DNA from: Thermomonas carbonis
GTDB taxonomy: Bacteria > Pseudomonadota > Gammaproteobacteria > Xanthomonadales > Xanthomonadaceae
Assembly: GCF_014396975.1 (NCBI RefSeq)
Contig: NZ_CP060719.1
Location: 2,762,001 to 2,826,000, forward strand
DNA length: 64,000 bases
Direction: 5' to 3'
Made by a program: the position numbers and the translations under genes. The notes below the pieces were generated by a model that saw only the letters and a list, made by a program, of their open reading frames with translations, did no database searches and was not told where the DNA came from. This document shows positions 11,944 through 22,175 of the stretch, piece after piece. Every line of letters starts with the position of its first letter. The first letter of the stretch is position 1.

Positions 11944-12822
11944 ATGGATTCCGTCAGCCAGACCCCATTCGAGCGCTACCAACCGTGGCGACGCAGTGTC
12001 GAAGTCGGGTTCTGGGTCGTCACCTACCTGGTCAGTGCGATCGGCAACAGCCTGACCGCCAACATGGACGTGAGCCGGCTGGCGCTCGACTTCGCCAGCT
12101 GGCAGCCGGTGGCCTGGGAAGCCAGCAGCGCCATCGCCTCGCTCGCGTTGATTCCCGCGGTGGTCTGGTTCACCCGCCGCTGGCCGCTGCACCTCGACAA
12201 CTGGCGACAGATGCTGCCCGCGCACTTGCTGGCCAGCGTCGCCTGGTCGGCGCTGCACGTGATCGGCATGGTGGCGATCCGCAAGGCGGTCTACGCCACC
12301 CAGGGACAGCACTACGACTTCGGCAACTGGTGGTGGGAGTTCGGCTACGAATACCTGAAGGACATCCGCTCCTATGCCGGGGTGGTGGCCACCATCGAGG
12401 TCTACCGCTTCGTGCTCCGCCGCTGGCAGGGCGAGGCGAGCCTGCTCGACGTGCCGGACGATGGCCCGCCGATGGAGTCGGTGGAGCGCCCCGAGCGCTT
12501 CCTGGTGCGCAAGCTCGGCCGCGAATTCCTGGTCGGCGCCAACGACATCGAATGGATGCAGGCCTCCGGCAACTACGTCAACCTGCGCATGCGCGGGCAC
12601 GACTACCCGCTGCGCAGCACCATCGGCGGGATCGAGGGCAAGCTGGACCCGGATCGCTTCGTCCGCGTCCATCGCAGCTACATCGTCAACCTCGACCAGG
12701 TGGGTTCTATCGAACCACTGGACACCGGCGACGCCCGCGTCCACATGAAGGACGGCAGTAACCTGCCATGCAGCCGGACCTATCGTGGCGGCTTGCGGCA
12801 GCGGGTCGGGCAGGATGGCTGA
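11944..12822 (+). CDS. rpfD: LytTR DNA-binding membrane regulator RpfD
   Basis: The protein has 292 residues. The N-terminal ~150 residues hold about four hydrophobic segments ('VEVGFWVVTYLVSAIG', 'SSAIASLALIPAVVWF', 'LLASVAWSALHVIGMVAI', 'YAGVVATIEVYRFVL'). From about residue 186 comes a LytTR DNA-binding domain with 'IEWMQASGNYVNLR', 'LRSTIGGIEGKLDP' and 'FVRVHRSYIVNLDQV'. This matches RpfD of the Xanthomonas rpf cluster, a membrane-anchored LytTR transcription factor without a receiver domain. Its position between recJ and prfB-lysS fits. The start codon has no ribosome-binding site and a -10-like hexamer six bases upstream. How the membrane part controls DNA binding is not evident. Confidence 0.9.
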   Translation: MDSVSQTPFERYQPWRRSVEVGFWVVTYLVSAIGNSLTANMDVSRLALDFASWQPVAWEASSAIASLALIPAVVWFTRRWPLHLDNWRQMLPAHLLASVAWSALHVIGMVAIRKAVYATQGQHYDFGNWWWEFGYEYLKDIRSYAGVVATIEVYRFVLRRWQGEASLLDVPDDGPPMESVERPERFLVRKLGREFLVGANDIEWMQASGNYVNLRMRGHDYPLRSTIGGIEGKLDPDRFVRVHRSYIVNLDQVGSIEPLDTGDARVHMKDGSNLPCSRTYRGGLRQRVGQDG

Positions 12823-12886
12823 CTCGTGCAACCCCGTTGCCCGTGGCGGTTCGTTGCATGATGGCCACCATCAAGGAGCCCACCTC

Positions 12887-15820
12887 ATGAAACGCCTGCT
12901 GATGATCCTCGCCGCCGGGGTTGCCGCGCTCGGCATCGTCGTCGACAGTCCCGCGCAGCACGTGCGGCCGGAACCGGCGCGAACAATCCCGGCATGGATC
13001 GAGGCACCGGGCGCGGAAACGCCGGTGGCCCTGGAGCGGGCGGAGGTCGAGGTCGCGACGGTGGGCGGCCTGGCCCGCACGACCTTGCTGCTCACCCTGC
13101 GCAACCCGAACGCCAGGATCCTGGAAGGCACCCTGCAATTCCCGTTGCAGCCGGGCCAGCAGGTCACCGCATTCGCGCTGGATATCGACGGCGCGATGCG
13201 CGATGCGGTGCCGGTGCCGAAGCAGCAGGGCCGGCAGGTGTTCGAGAGCATCGAGCGCCGCAACGTCGACCCGGCCCTGCTCGAGCAGACCGCCGGCAAT
13301 CATTTCCGCCTGCGGGTGTATCCGTTGCCGGCGCGTGGCACGCGGCAGGTGCGACTGGTGCTCGACGAACCGATGCGTCGCGATGGCGAGCACTGGCGAC
13401 TGGCATTGCCGGCCGGATTGCTGTCGGCGGCATCCGCGGTGTCCTTGCGTGTTCACGGCGCGACACAAGCCCCGATCCTCGATGGCGCGTTCAACGCGCC
13501 GCAATGGCAACGCGATGGCGATGGCCAGCGCACCGCATTGCAGCGCGGCGATGCCGGCTCTGCGGCCGGCCTTTCCGTGCATTTCCCGGCATCTGCATCG
13601 GTGCGCGCCCATGTGGGCCAGCATGGCGATGTGCATTACGTGCTCGCCGAGTTGCCGGTTGCTGCGACATCGAAGCCCCGCGTCATCCCCAGGCATGTCG
13701 GGCTGCTATGGGACGCCTCGGCCTCGGGCCGCAAGCGCGACCATGCGGGCGAGTTCGCACTGCTGGACCGCTATTTCAAGGCAATGGGCGACGGCCGCGT
13801 CCAGCTCCGGCTGCTGCGCGATCGCGGCATGGATGGTGGGTCGTTCCAGGTGCGTGGCGGCGACTGGAGCGAGCTTCGCAAGGCTTTGTCCACGACGGTT
13901 TATGACGGTGCCACCGACCTCGCGGATTGGACGCCTGCACAAGATATCGGCGAGTACCTGCTGGTCAGCGACGGCCTGCGGAACTACGGCATGCAGTCAG
14001 TGCCGTCGCTCGCTGCAGGCCAGCGCCTGTACGCCCTCGCCAGTACCACGGCCGATGCCTCGCGGCTGGCCGCGCTGGCCGAAGCGCGAGGCGGCCGGAT
14101 GGTGGCGTGGCAGGGGCGTGCCGGGCTGGACGCCGCCGCGCAGGCGCTGCTCTCGGACGGCTCGCATGTGGTCGCACTGGAAGGCGAGGGTGTCGACCAG
14201 CTGGTGGCACAGTCGCGCTGGGTCGATGAGGGCATCCTGCGCGTGGCCGGGCGTCTGCGCGAACCTGCCGGCACTATCATCGTGACGATCCAGGATGCCA
14301 GTGGCGGTCGCCGCATCAAGCTGCCGGTGACCAGCACCGGAATCGCGTATCCGCAGGTGCCGCAGGCGTGGGCGACGTGGTCGGTCGCGCAGTTGTCCGC
14401 CGAGCCCGAGCGCAATCGCGCGGCAATCGCACGATTGGGCAGCGAATTTTCGCTGGTGACGGCAGGCACGTCGCTGCTGGTGCTGGATGATCCGGCCGAC
14501 TACGTCCGCTACGACATTCCTGCGCCGCCGGAATTGCAAGCACAGGTAGCCAGCCTGCGCGCGACGCAAACGCAGTCACGCGAGGCCTCGCGCACTCAAC
14601 GTCTCGACGCCCTGTCGATGGATTTCGCTGGCCGCATCGCTTGGTGGGAACGCGAGTTCCCGAAGGGTGCACGGCCCATCGTTGAAGCAAGGAAGGCCGC
14701 GGCCGGTGCTGGTGCGCTGTACAGCGTGGCGGCTCCGGCTTCAAGTGCGAATGAGCGCGCTGCGGCGGCATCGGTGGCCCCGCCGCCCGCACCAGTCGCG
14801 GAAGCGCCAGCTGCGGATGCGGCGACGCTGGATACGGTGGCGGTCGTCGGGTCGGGCAGCGCGCGCGAGCGTGATGAAGATGGCGCAAGCGGGCAATCCA
14901 CCGGTGCCCGTGCTGCCACCATCCGCCTGCAATCGTGGGAACCGGATTCGCCGTATGCCCGCCGCTTGCGTGCCGCGCCCACCGACCAGCTCTACGCGCT
15001 GTACCTCGACGAGCGCGACAGTCGCGCCGCCAGCACTGCGTTCTATCTGGACGTGGCCGGCATGCTGCTGCAGCGCGATCGCCGTGACGAGGCCCTGCGC
15101 GTGCTGTCCAACCTCGCCGAGCTGGAACTGGAGAATCGCCACGTCCTGCGCGTGCTGGGCTACCGGCTGATGCAGGCCAAGGCGTATCCGCTCGCGGTGC
15201 AGGTATTCCGTCAGGTATCGGAGATGGCCGACGAGGAACCGCAGAGCCATCGCGACCTCGCCCTGGCACTGGCCGCGGACGGTGCGCGGCAGGAAGCGAT
15301 TCGTCACCTCTACGACGTGGCCACCCGGCAGTGGGACGGCCGCTTCGCCGAGATCGAACTGGTCGCGTTGAACGAACTCAACCAGATCGTTGCCACTTCA
15401 CCCGCACAGCTGGATACGGGCTTCATCGACCCGCGCTTGCTGAAGAACATGCCGCTGGATCTGCGGGTCGCGCTGTCGTGGGACAGCGACAACAGCGACA
15501 TGGACTTGTGGGTCACCGATCCGAACGGCGAGAAGTGCTACTACTCGAACACGCTGACCTATCAGGGCGGGCTGATCTCGGACGACTTCACCGGCGGCTA
15601 CGGTCCGGAGGAATTCGTCCTTCGCGATGCCAAGCCGGGCAAGTACCGGATCGAGGCGCATTACTTCGGCGACCGCCAGCAGGTGGTCACCGGGGCGACG
15701 ACGCTTTCGCTCCGGTTGAGCACGGCCTGGGGCACGCGCAAGCAGCGCGACCAGACCGTGACCTTGCGCCTGTCGGGCAAGAACGAGTCCGTGCTCGTCG
15801 GCGAATTCGAGGTCGAATGA
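12887..15820 (+). CDS. secreted VIT / vWA-like / DUF2135 protein
   Basis: The protein has 977 residues from the ATG at 12887, behind a strong AAGGAG. A signal peptide ('LLMILAAGVAALGIVV') is followed by a VIT domain (about 35-160; 'LEGTLQFPLQPGQQV' and 'NVDPALLEQT' are typical). A vWA-like domain (about 268-430) keeps a MIDAS DxSxS ('WDASASG', about 276). An Ala/Pro-rich linker (about 630-685) contains 'LDTVAVVGSGS', which resembles the start of a TonB-receptor plug. Helical TPR-like segments cover about 715-840 and a DUF2135 domain the last ~110 residues ('DNSDMDLWVTDPNGEKCYY'). The role is unknown; calcium-dependent adhesion or envelope scaffolding is possible. Confidence 0.82.
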   Translation: MKRLLMILAAGVAALGIVVDSPAQHVRPEPARTIPAWIEAPGAETPVALERAEVEVATVGGLARTTLLLTLRNPNARILEGTLQFPLQPGQQVTAFALDIDGAMRDAVPVPKQQGRQVFESIERRNVDPALLEQTAGNHFRLRVYPLPARGTRQVRLVLDEPMRRDGEHWRLALPAGLLSAASAVSLRVHGATQAPILDGAFNAPQWQRDGDGQRTALQRGDAGSAAGLSVHFPASASVRAHVGQHGDVHYVLAELPVAATSKPRVIPRHVGLLWDASASGRKRDHAGEFALLDRYFKAMGDGRVQLRLLRDRGMDGGSFQVRGGDWSELRKALSTTVYDGATDLADWTPAQDIGEYLLVSDGLRNYGMQSVPSLAAGQRLYALASTTADASRLAALAEARGGRMVAWQGRAGLDAAAQALLSDGSHVVALEGEGVDQLVAQSRWVDEGILRVAGRLREPAGTIIVTIQDASGGRRIKLPVTSTGIAYPQVPQAWATWSVAQLSAEPERNRAAIARLGSEFSLVTAGTSLLVLDDPADYVRYDIPAPPELQAQVASLRATQTQSREASRTQRLDALSMDFAGRIAWWEREFPKGARPIVEARKAAAGAGALYSVAAPASSANERAAAASVAPPPAPVAEAPAADAATLDTVAVVGSGSARERDEDGASGQSTGARAATIRLQSWEPDSPYARRLRAAPTDQLYALYLDERDSRAASTAFYLDVAGMLLQRDRRDEALRVLSNLAELELENRHVLRVLGYRLMQAKAYPLAVQVFRQVSEMADEEPQSHRDLALALAADGARQEAIRHLYDVATRQWDGRFAEIELVALNELNQIVATSPAQLDTGFIDPRLLKNMPLDLRVALSWDSDNSDMDLWVTDPNGEKCYYSNTLTYQGGLISDDFTGGYGPEEFVLRDAKPGKYRIEAHYFGDRQQVVTGATTLSLRLSTAWGTRKQRDQTVTLRLSGKNESVLVGEFEVE

Positions 15821-15827
15821 GCATGGC

Positions 15828-15855
15828 AGCAGCCGGGCCAAGCCGCCCGGCTGCT
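15828..15855 (+). terminator. hairpin between the VIT-protein gene and prfB
   Basis: Eleven-base perfect stem (15828-15838 with 15845-15855) and six-base loop, eight bases after the stop codon. No T-run follows, so termination may be weak. The 3' arm abuts a TATCAT (15855-15860) that may be the prfB -10. Confidence 0.5.
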
Positions 15856-15902
15856 ATCATTCACGGCCGTTTTCAGTGACCTGCGCCAGCAGGGAATGCC
15901 CC

Positions 15903-17031
15903 ATGATCGAGCTCAATCCCGTCCGCAACCGCATCGCCGACCTGATCGGTCGCCTCGATTCGCTTCGGGGGTTTCTTTGACTACGATGCCAAGCGCGAGC
16001 GCCTGGAAGAAGTAGAACGCGAACTCGAGAACCCCGACGTCTGGAACGATCCGGAGCGTGCGCAAGCGCTGGGCCGGGAACGTTCTATGCTGGACAAGAC
16101 CGTCAACGGCATCCGCGAGCTCACCGAGGGCTTGGCCGGCGGCAACGAACTGCTCGAACTGGCCGAAATGGAAGACGACGAGGAAACCGCGCTTGCGGTG
16201 GTCGCGGACGTCGACCAGTTCGAGAAGCGCGTCGAGGCCATCGAGTTCCAGCGCATGTTCTCCGGCAAGATGGATTCGGCGAGTGCGTTCGTCGATATCC
16301 AGGCCGGCGCCGGCGGCACCGAGGCGCAGGACTGGGCCGAGATCCTGCTGCGCATGTACCTGCGCTGGGCCGAGTCCCGCGGCTGGAAGACCGAACTGAT
16401 GGAAGTCAGCGGCGGCGACGTGGCCGGGATCAAGTCCGCCACGTTCCGCGTGGAAGGCGAGTACGCCTACGGCTGGCTGAAGACCGAGATCGGCGTGCAC
16501 CGGCTGGTGCGCAAGTCGCCGTTCGATTCCGACAACCGCCGCCACACCAGCTTCACCAGTGTGTTCGTGTCGCCGGAAGTCGACGACGACATCGAGATCG
16601 ACATCAATCCGGCCGACCTGCGCACCGATGTGTACCGCTCGTCCGGTGCCGGTGGCCAGCACGTCAACAAGACGGAGTCGGCGGTGCGCATCACCCACAT
16701 CCCGACCAATACCGTGGTGGCCTGCCAGAACGGCCGTAGCCAGCACCAGAACCGCGACACCGCGATGAAGATGCTGGCTGCGAAGCTGTACGAGCTGGAG
16801 ATCCAGAAGCGCAACGCGGAGAAAGACGCGCTGGAAGCCACCAAGTCCGACATCGGCTGGGGCAGCCAGATCCGCAACTACGTGCTGGACCAGTCACGCA
16901 TCAAGGACCTCCGCACCGGCATCGAGCGCAGCGATACGCAGAAGGTGCTGGACGGCGACCTCGACGAATTCGTGGAAGCGAGCCTGAAGTCGGGGCTGGA
17001 GGCCGGGTCGAAACGGAGCGATGCGGTCTGA
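15903..17031 (+). CDS. prfB: peptide chain release factor 2 (programmed +1 frameshift)
   Basis: Translation starts at ATG 15903, reads 25 codons and meets an in-frame TGA at 15978-15980. It resumes in the +1 frame at 15979 (GAC), giving a product of about 375 residues. The second part has the stop-recognition tripeptide 'SPF' ('RKSPFDS') and the peptidyl-hydrolysis motif '[12 protein letters not shown]'. RF2 releases peptides at UGA and UAA, so the in-frame UGA autoregulates its level. The frameshift site has the classical layout, with CGGGGG as the internal Shine-Dalgarno and CTT TGA C as the slip. prfB is followed 49 bases later by lysS, the usual order. Confidence 0.97.
15966..15981 (+). 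other. prfB programmed +1 frameshift site
   Basis: CGGGGG at 15966-15971 acts as the internal Shine-Dalgarno, a three-base spacer (TTT) follows, and CTT TGA C spans 15975-15981. E. coli has the same arrangement with AGGGGG. The slippery Leu codon and the C after TGA, which weakens termination, are both kept. Confidence 0.95.
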
Positions 17032-17080
17032 CCGCATCGACGTTCCGAATCGCCCTTCAACCCCACATGACACGACGCCC

Positions 17081-18601
<1,521 letters not shown>

Positions 18602-18629
18602 AGCGGGTGGATGGCCTGCGCCATCCGCT
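18602..18629 (+). terminator. hairpin downstream of lysS
   Basis: Seven-base core stem (18609-18615 with 18620-18626, loop CTGC), extended by AGCG/CGCT with a bulge. No T-run is present. A second small hairpin (GTGACGC/GCGTCAC) spans 18659-18675. Either could end the prfB-lysS transcript before rpfG. Confidence 0.4.
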
Positions 18630-18769
18630 GGCCGCGTTGTCAGTTGAGCGAGGATGAAGTGACGCTGTGCGTCACCCGTGACGACATCCCCTTGCCAAGT
18701 GCCCTGCATTGCGCAGACGATGCAGAGACGCGAAGGCCTGCATTCCCCCGAAGTGCGAAGGAGCCGCGC

Positions 18770-19828
18770 ATGGACATAGTCATCGTCGACGACCAGCCTT
18801 CCGCGCGCACCATGTTGCGGCACATCGTGCAGGACATCGGGCCGCAGCTCGACGTGCACGATTTCGGCGAGCCTGACGTGGCGCTGGAGTGGTGCAACGA
18901 AAACCGCCCGGACCTGCTGCTGCTGGATTACCGCATGCCCGGCATGGATGGCCTGGAACTGGCCAAGGCCTTCCGCCGCCCGTTGCGCAACCGCGACGTG
19001 CCGATCGTGCTGGTGACCGTGGTCGGCGACGAACCGGTCCGCCAGGCCGCGCTGGATGCCGGGGTGATCGATTTCCTGGTCAAGCCGATCCGCCCGCGCG
19101 AGCTGCGGGCGCGCTGCCGCAACCTGCTGCAGCTGCGCCAGCAGTCGGAGTCGGTCAAGCAGCGCGCGTTGTCGCTGGAGCAACGGCTGCTGGCCAGCAT
19201 GCATGAGGTCGAGGAGCGCGAGCGGGAAACATTGTCCCGATTGGCCCGCGCGATCGAATTGCGCGACAGCGGCACCAGCGCCTACCTGGAGCGCATGGCG
19301 CGCATTGCCGGTCTCATCGCGGAGTCGATGGGGCTGCCGGAAGACCAGGTTCGCATCATCGAACTCGCCGCGCCCCTGCATGACATCGGCAAGATCGCGA
19401 TTCCCGATTCGCTGCTGATGAAACCCGGCGCACTCGATGACGACGAGCGCCGCAGGATGCAGACACATCCCAGGATCGGCTACGAGCTCCTGCAGGACAG
19501 CCAGAACCGGTTCATCCAGGCGGGGGCGAAGATCGCCTTGCATCATCACGAACGCTATGACGGCACCGGGTATCCCGATGGCTTGGCGGGCAACGAGATC
19601 CCGATCGAAGCGAGGGTGGTGACCACCGCCGATGTCTTCGACGCACTGATCTCTCCGCGCCCTTACAAGAAGGCCTGGAGCATCGAGTCCGCGCTCGACT
19701 ACCTGCGGGAGCAATCCGGTCGCCTGTTCGATCCTGCCTGTGTCGACGCATTGATCCGCGAGGAGCGCCGCTTGCGCGAGATCTGCGCAGCCACCGCCTT
19801 GCCGGCCAGGACGCCCTGGCTGCAATAG
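18770..19828 (+). CDS. rpfG: RpfG: response regulator with HD-GYP c-di-GMP phosphodiesterase
   Basis: The protein has 352 residues from ATG 18770, preceded by GAAGGAG; the open frame upstream to 18611 has no good start. A receiver domain covers residues 1-120 with phosphoacceptor D53 ('LLLLDYRMPGMD') and K105 ('FLVKP'). After a helical linker, an HD-GYP domain (about 160-340) shows H204/D205, K208 ('HDIGKIAIPD'), 'HHHERYDG' and 'GYP' at 267-269. RpfG is the partner of RpfC: on DSF sensing it is phosphorylated and degrades c-di-GMP, changing virulence and biofilm genes. All expected catalytic residues are present. It lies upstream of the ketosynthase and rpfF on the same strand. Confidence 0.95.
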   Translation: MDIVIVDDQPSARTMLRHIVQDIGPQLDVHDFGEPDVALEWCNENRPDLLLLDYRMPGMDGLELAKAFRRPLRNRDVPIVLVTVVGDEPVRQAALDAGVIDFLVKPIRPRELRARCRNLLQLRQQSESVKQRALSLEQRLLASMHEVEERERETLSRLARAIELRDSGTSAYLERMARIAGLIAESMGLPEDQVRIIELAAPLHDIGKIAIPDSLLMKPGALDDDERRRMQTHPRIGYELLQDSQNRFIQAGAKIALHHHERYDGTGYPDGLAGNEIPIEARVVTTADVFDALISPRPYKKAWSIESALDYLREQSGRLFDPACVDALIREERRLREICAATALPARTPWLQ

Positions 19829-20013
19829 CGAATCCTCAAACTGCAGACGAGGCAGCAACGGCGACCTCGACAAATCCACTATCCTGCGGTTGATGGGGCA
19901 TTGCCATCGATCCTGATGCGATGGGTGCCCCGGGCCGGGTCAATACCGGTGCATGCCGGACGGCAGCAGGCTCGCCGATGCGGCAGCGCCCTCGCAACCG
20001 TTCGGGAGTTGCC

Positions 20014-21258
20014 ATGCAGCAACAAGTCGCGATCACCGGTCTTGGCGTGATTTCGCCGATCGGTCTTGATGTCCAGTCCGTTGCCATGTCCCTGCGCGAT
20101 GCGCGATCCGGCATCAGCACCATCCGCGTGTCGCCACTCGAGCGGGAGGTCGCCGCAGGTGTGATCGAGGCATCGTTCGAGGCGGCTTTCACGCGATTGG
20201 AGTTGCCGTTCCTGGATCGCTGCCAGCAAATGGCGATTCTGGCGGCGCGGCAGGCCGTGAATGACGCGGGTTTCGATCTTTTCGATGCCTTCGGCCAGCG
20301 TGCGGGCCTGTACTACGGCAACGTCAATGGCGGAGTGGCATCCGCGCAGGCCTGGTACCAACAGATGCTACTGGAGGGCAAGCAGGCCTCGCGTCCGTAT
20401 TCTGCGATGGCGATCATGGGCAACGCCGGTGCTGCCCAGGTGGCATTGCGCCACAAGGTGCTCGGACCCGTCATCAGTAACGCCACGGCCTGTGGTTCGT
20501 CGGGGGTTGCGATCAGCGATGCCGCGCGTGCGATTCGCGATGGCTACCTGGATGTGGCGATTGCCGGTGGGGCCGAAGCGCCGCTGGTTGCCAGCCTGGT
20601 CGGTGTCTTCCAAGGCACGCGTGCGATGTCTCCGCCGGATGCGACAGACCCGGCACAGACCTGCAAACCATTCGCCCGCGATCGGTCCGGACTGGTGTTG
20701 GGGGAGGGCGCGGCGTTCCTGGTGCTCGAATCCGCGGCGCACGCGCATGCGCGCGGTGCCCGGTGCTACGGGTATGTGTCGGGATCCGGCATTTCCAACG
20801 ATGCCCACCACATCGGCATGCCGGCGAGCGAAGGGCAGGTGCGCGCGCTGCGTGCGGCCCTGTCCGATGCCTCCCTGGATGCGCGCGATGTCGGTTACGT
20901 GAATGCACACGCCACGGCGACCGAGGGTGGCGACGTGATCGAGGCGGCGGCGCTGCGGGAAGTCTTCGGTGCGGGGCCGGAGGGTGCACGGGTCTCTTCC
21001 ACCAAGTCGGTGCATGGTCACCTGCTGGGTGCGACCAGTGCGCTTGAGCTGCTGCTCACGATCGTCGCCATGGAAGGTGATTTGTTACCCGCCAGCGCGC
21101 ATCTGCAGCATGTGGATCCGCGTTGCGAACTCAACCATGTCGGCGCGCGACCCATCACCGGTCACGCGATCGAGCACGCGCTGTCTTTTTCCTGCGGTTT
21201 CGGCGGCACCAATGTCGCGCTGGTGGTTTCCCGCAGGCCGCCCGACCCATCCACCTGA
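20014..21258 (+). CDS. beta-ketoacyl-ACP synthase (FabF-like) inside the DSF locus
   Basis: The protein has 414 residues from ATG 20014 (GGGAG upstream); an earlier in-frame start at 19921 adds only low-complexity residues. The Cys-His-His triad of an elongating ketosynthase is intact: C160 ('ATACGSS'), H299 ('NAHAT') and H334 ('KSVHGHLLG'), with the C-terminal gate 'CGFGGTN'. Such enzymes condense acyl-ACP with malonyl-ACP. The gene ends 17 bases before rpfF and shares its strand, so the two are almost certainly cotranscribed. Classical rpf clusters do not contain it. It may extend the DSF precursor. An alternative is a general FabF paralogue that has moved here. Confidence 0.92.
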   Translation: MQQQVAITGLGVISPIGLDVQSVAMSLRDARSGISTIRVSPLEREVAAGVIEASFEAAFTRLELPFLDRCQQMAILAARQAVNDAGFDLFDAFGQRAGLYYGNVNGGVASAQAWYQQMLLEGKQASRPYSAMAIMGNAGAAQVALRHKVLGPVISNATACGSSGVAISDAARAIRDGYLDVAIAGGAEAPLVASLVGVFQGTRAMSPPDATDPAQTCKPFARDRSGLVLGEGAAFLVLESAAHAHARGARCYGYVSGSGISNDAHHIGMPASEGQVRALRAALSDASLDARDVGYVNAHATATEGGDVIEAAALREVFGAGPEGARVSSTKSVHGHLLGATSALELLLTIVAMEGDLLPASAHLQHVDPRCELNHVGARPITGHAIEHALSFSCGFGGTNVALVVSRRPPDPST

Positions 21259-21275
21259 CCCCCTAGGAGCACGCC

Positions 21276-22163
21276 ATGAACGCAGTCGTTGTCCAGCATC
21301 CGAATTCCCTGGCTTTCCGCGCCAGCCCGCGCATCACCACGGAAATACGTCGCCTGCACGCCGACGCCCTCTGGATCACGCTCCACAAGGACACCGCCAC
21401 CGGTCTGCAGAACTTCACCCCCGACCTGGTGGGCGAGTTCCACGACCTGGTGGAAGACCTGCAGTACGGGCGGTCGGCCTTCGCCGGTTATGCGGTGGTG
21501 CAATCGGCCGATTCCAACTACTTCAGCATGGGGGGCGACCTTCGTTTTTTCCGGGATTGCATCCAGCGTCGCGACGCACTCCGCTTGCGCGATTATTCGA
21601 TGCGCTGCCTCGATCTGTTGCTGTCCTGGAGCGGCAAGATGAAAGACACCAGCACGTCGATCGCCCTCGTCCAGGGCCGTGCATTGGGCGGCGGCTTCGA
21701 GATGGCGCTGAGCACGGATTACCTGATCGCGGAGGAGCACAGTTCGTTCGGCTTCCCGGAAATCATGTTCGGCCTGTTCCCCTGCACGGGCGCGATGGGG
21801 CTGCTGTCGGCACGCATCGGTGCGCGTCAGGCGGAACGAATGATGACCAACAAGAAGATCTATTCGGCGATCGAGTTGTACGACATGGGCCTGGTGGATG
21901 AACTTTGCGCTCGCGGCGAAGGCGAGCTGGCGGTCGGGCGGTTCATCGCCAATCACGCCTCGCGCCAGAAGGCGCGGCTGAAAGTGCAGCAGAGCCGCTA
22001 CCGCCACAGTTCGCTGGACCGCGCGGAAGGCAGGCGGGTCGTGGAGGACTGGGTGGAGACCGCGATGCAGTTGTCGCCGGAGGAACTCCGCGCCATGGAG
22101 ATGCTGATCCTGATGCAGCAACGCGAAGCTGCCCCGCCTGCACGACGGGCTGCCGTTGCCTGA
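21276..22163 (+). CDS. rpfF: RpfF: DSF synthase, crotonase (enoyl-CoA hydratase) family
   Basis: The protein has 295 residues behind a strong AGGAG. It has a crotonase fold with the two RpfF catalytic glutamates, E142 ('ALGGGFEMALS') and E162 ('FGFPEIMFG'), equivalent to E141/E161 of Xanthomonas campestris RpfF. The enzyme dehydrates a 3-hydroxyacyl-ACP and cleaves the thioester, releasing cis-2-unsaturated fatty acids of the DSF family, the quorum signal. The C-terminal helices ('QSRYRHSSL', 'ALSPEEL'-like segments) fit the family. It follows the ketosynthase by 17 bases and is convergent with rpfC; their stops are eight bases apart. This is a confident orthologue rather than a generic hydratase, given the context. 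Confidence 0.96.
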   Translation: MNAVVVQHPNSLAFRASPRITTEIRRLHADALWITLHKDTATGLQNFTPDLVGEFHDLVEDLQYGRSAFAGYAVVQSADSNYFSMGGDLRFFRDCIQRRDALRLRDYSMRCLDLLLSWSGKMKDTSTSIALVQGRALGGGFEMALSTDYLIAEEHSSFGFPEIMFGLFPCTGAMGLLSARIGARQAERMMTNKKIYSAIELYDMGLVDELCARGEGELAVGRFIANHASRQKARLKVQQSRYRHSSLDRAEGRRVVEDWVETAMQLSPEELRAMEMLILMQQREAAPPARRAAVA

Positions 22164-22175
22164 GCCGAAGCTCAG
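22160..22175. terminator. small hairpin holding both the rpfF and rpfC stop codons
   Basis: Six-base stem (CTGAGC/GCTCAG) with a CGAA loop, read as TTCG on the minus strand, an exceptionally stable tetraloop. The TGA of rpfF lies in one arm and the stop of rpfC in the other. There is no T-run on either side, so its role as a bidirectional terminator is only suggested. Confidence 0.35.

Noticed and set aside
18659..18675. GTGACGC...GCGTCAC as a Clp/CRP-type binding site before rpfG
   Set aside because: The half-sites are nine bases apart rather than the six needed for a CRP-family dimer; more likely a simple hairpin.
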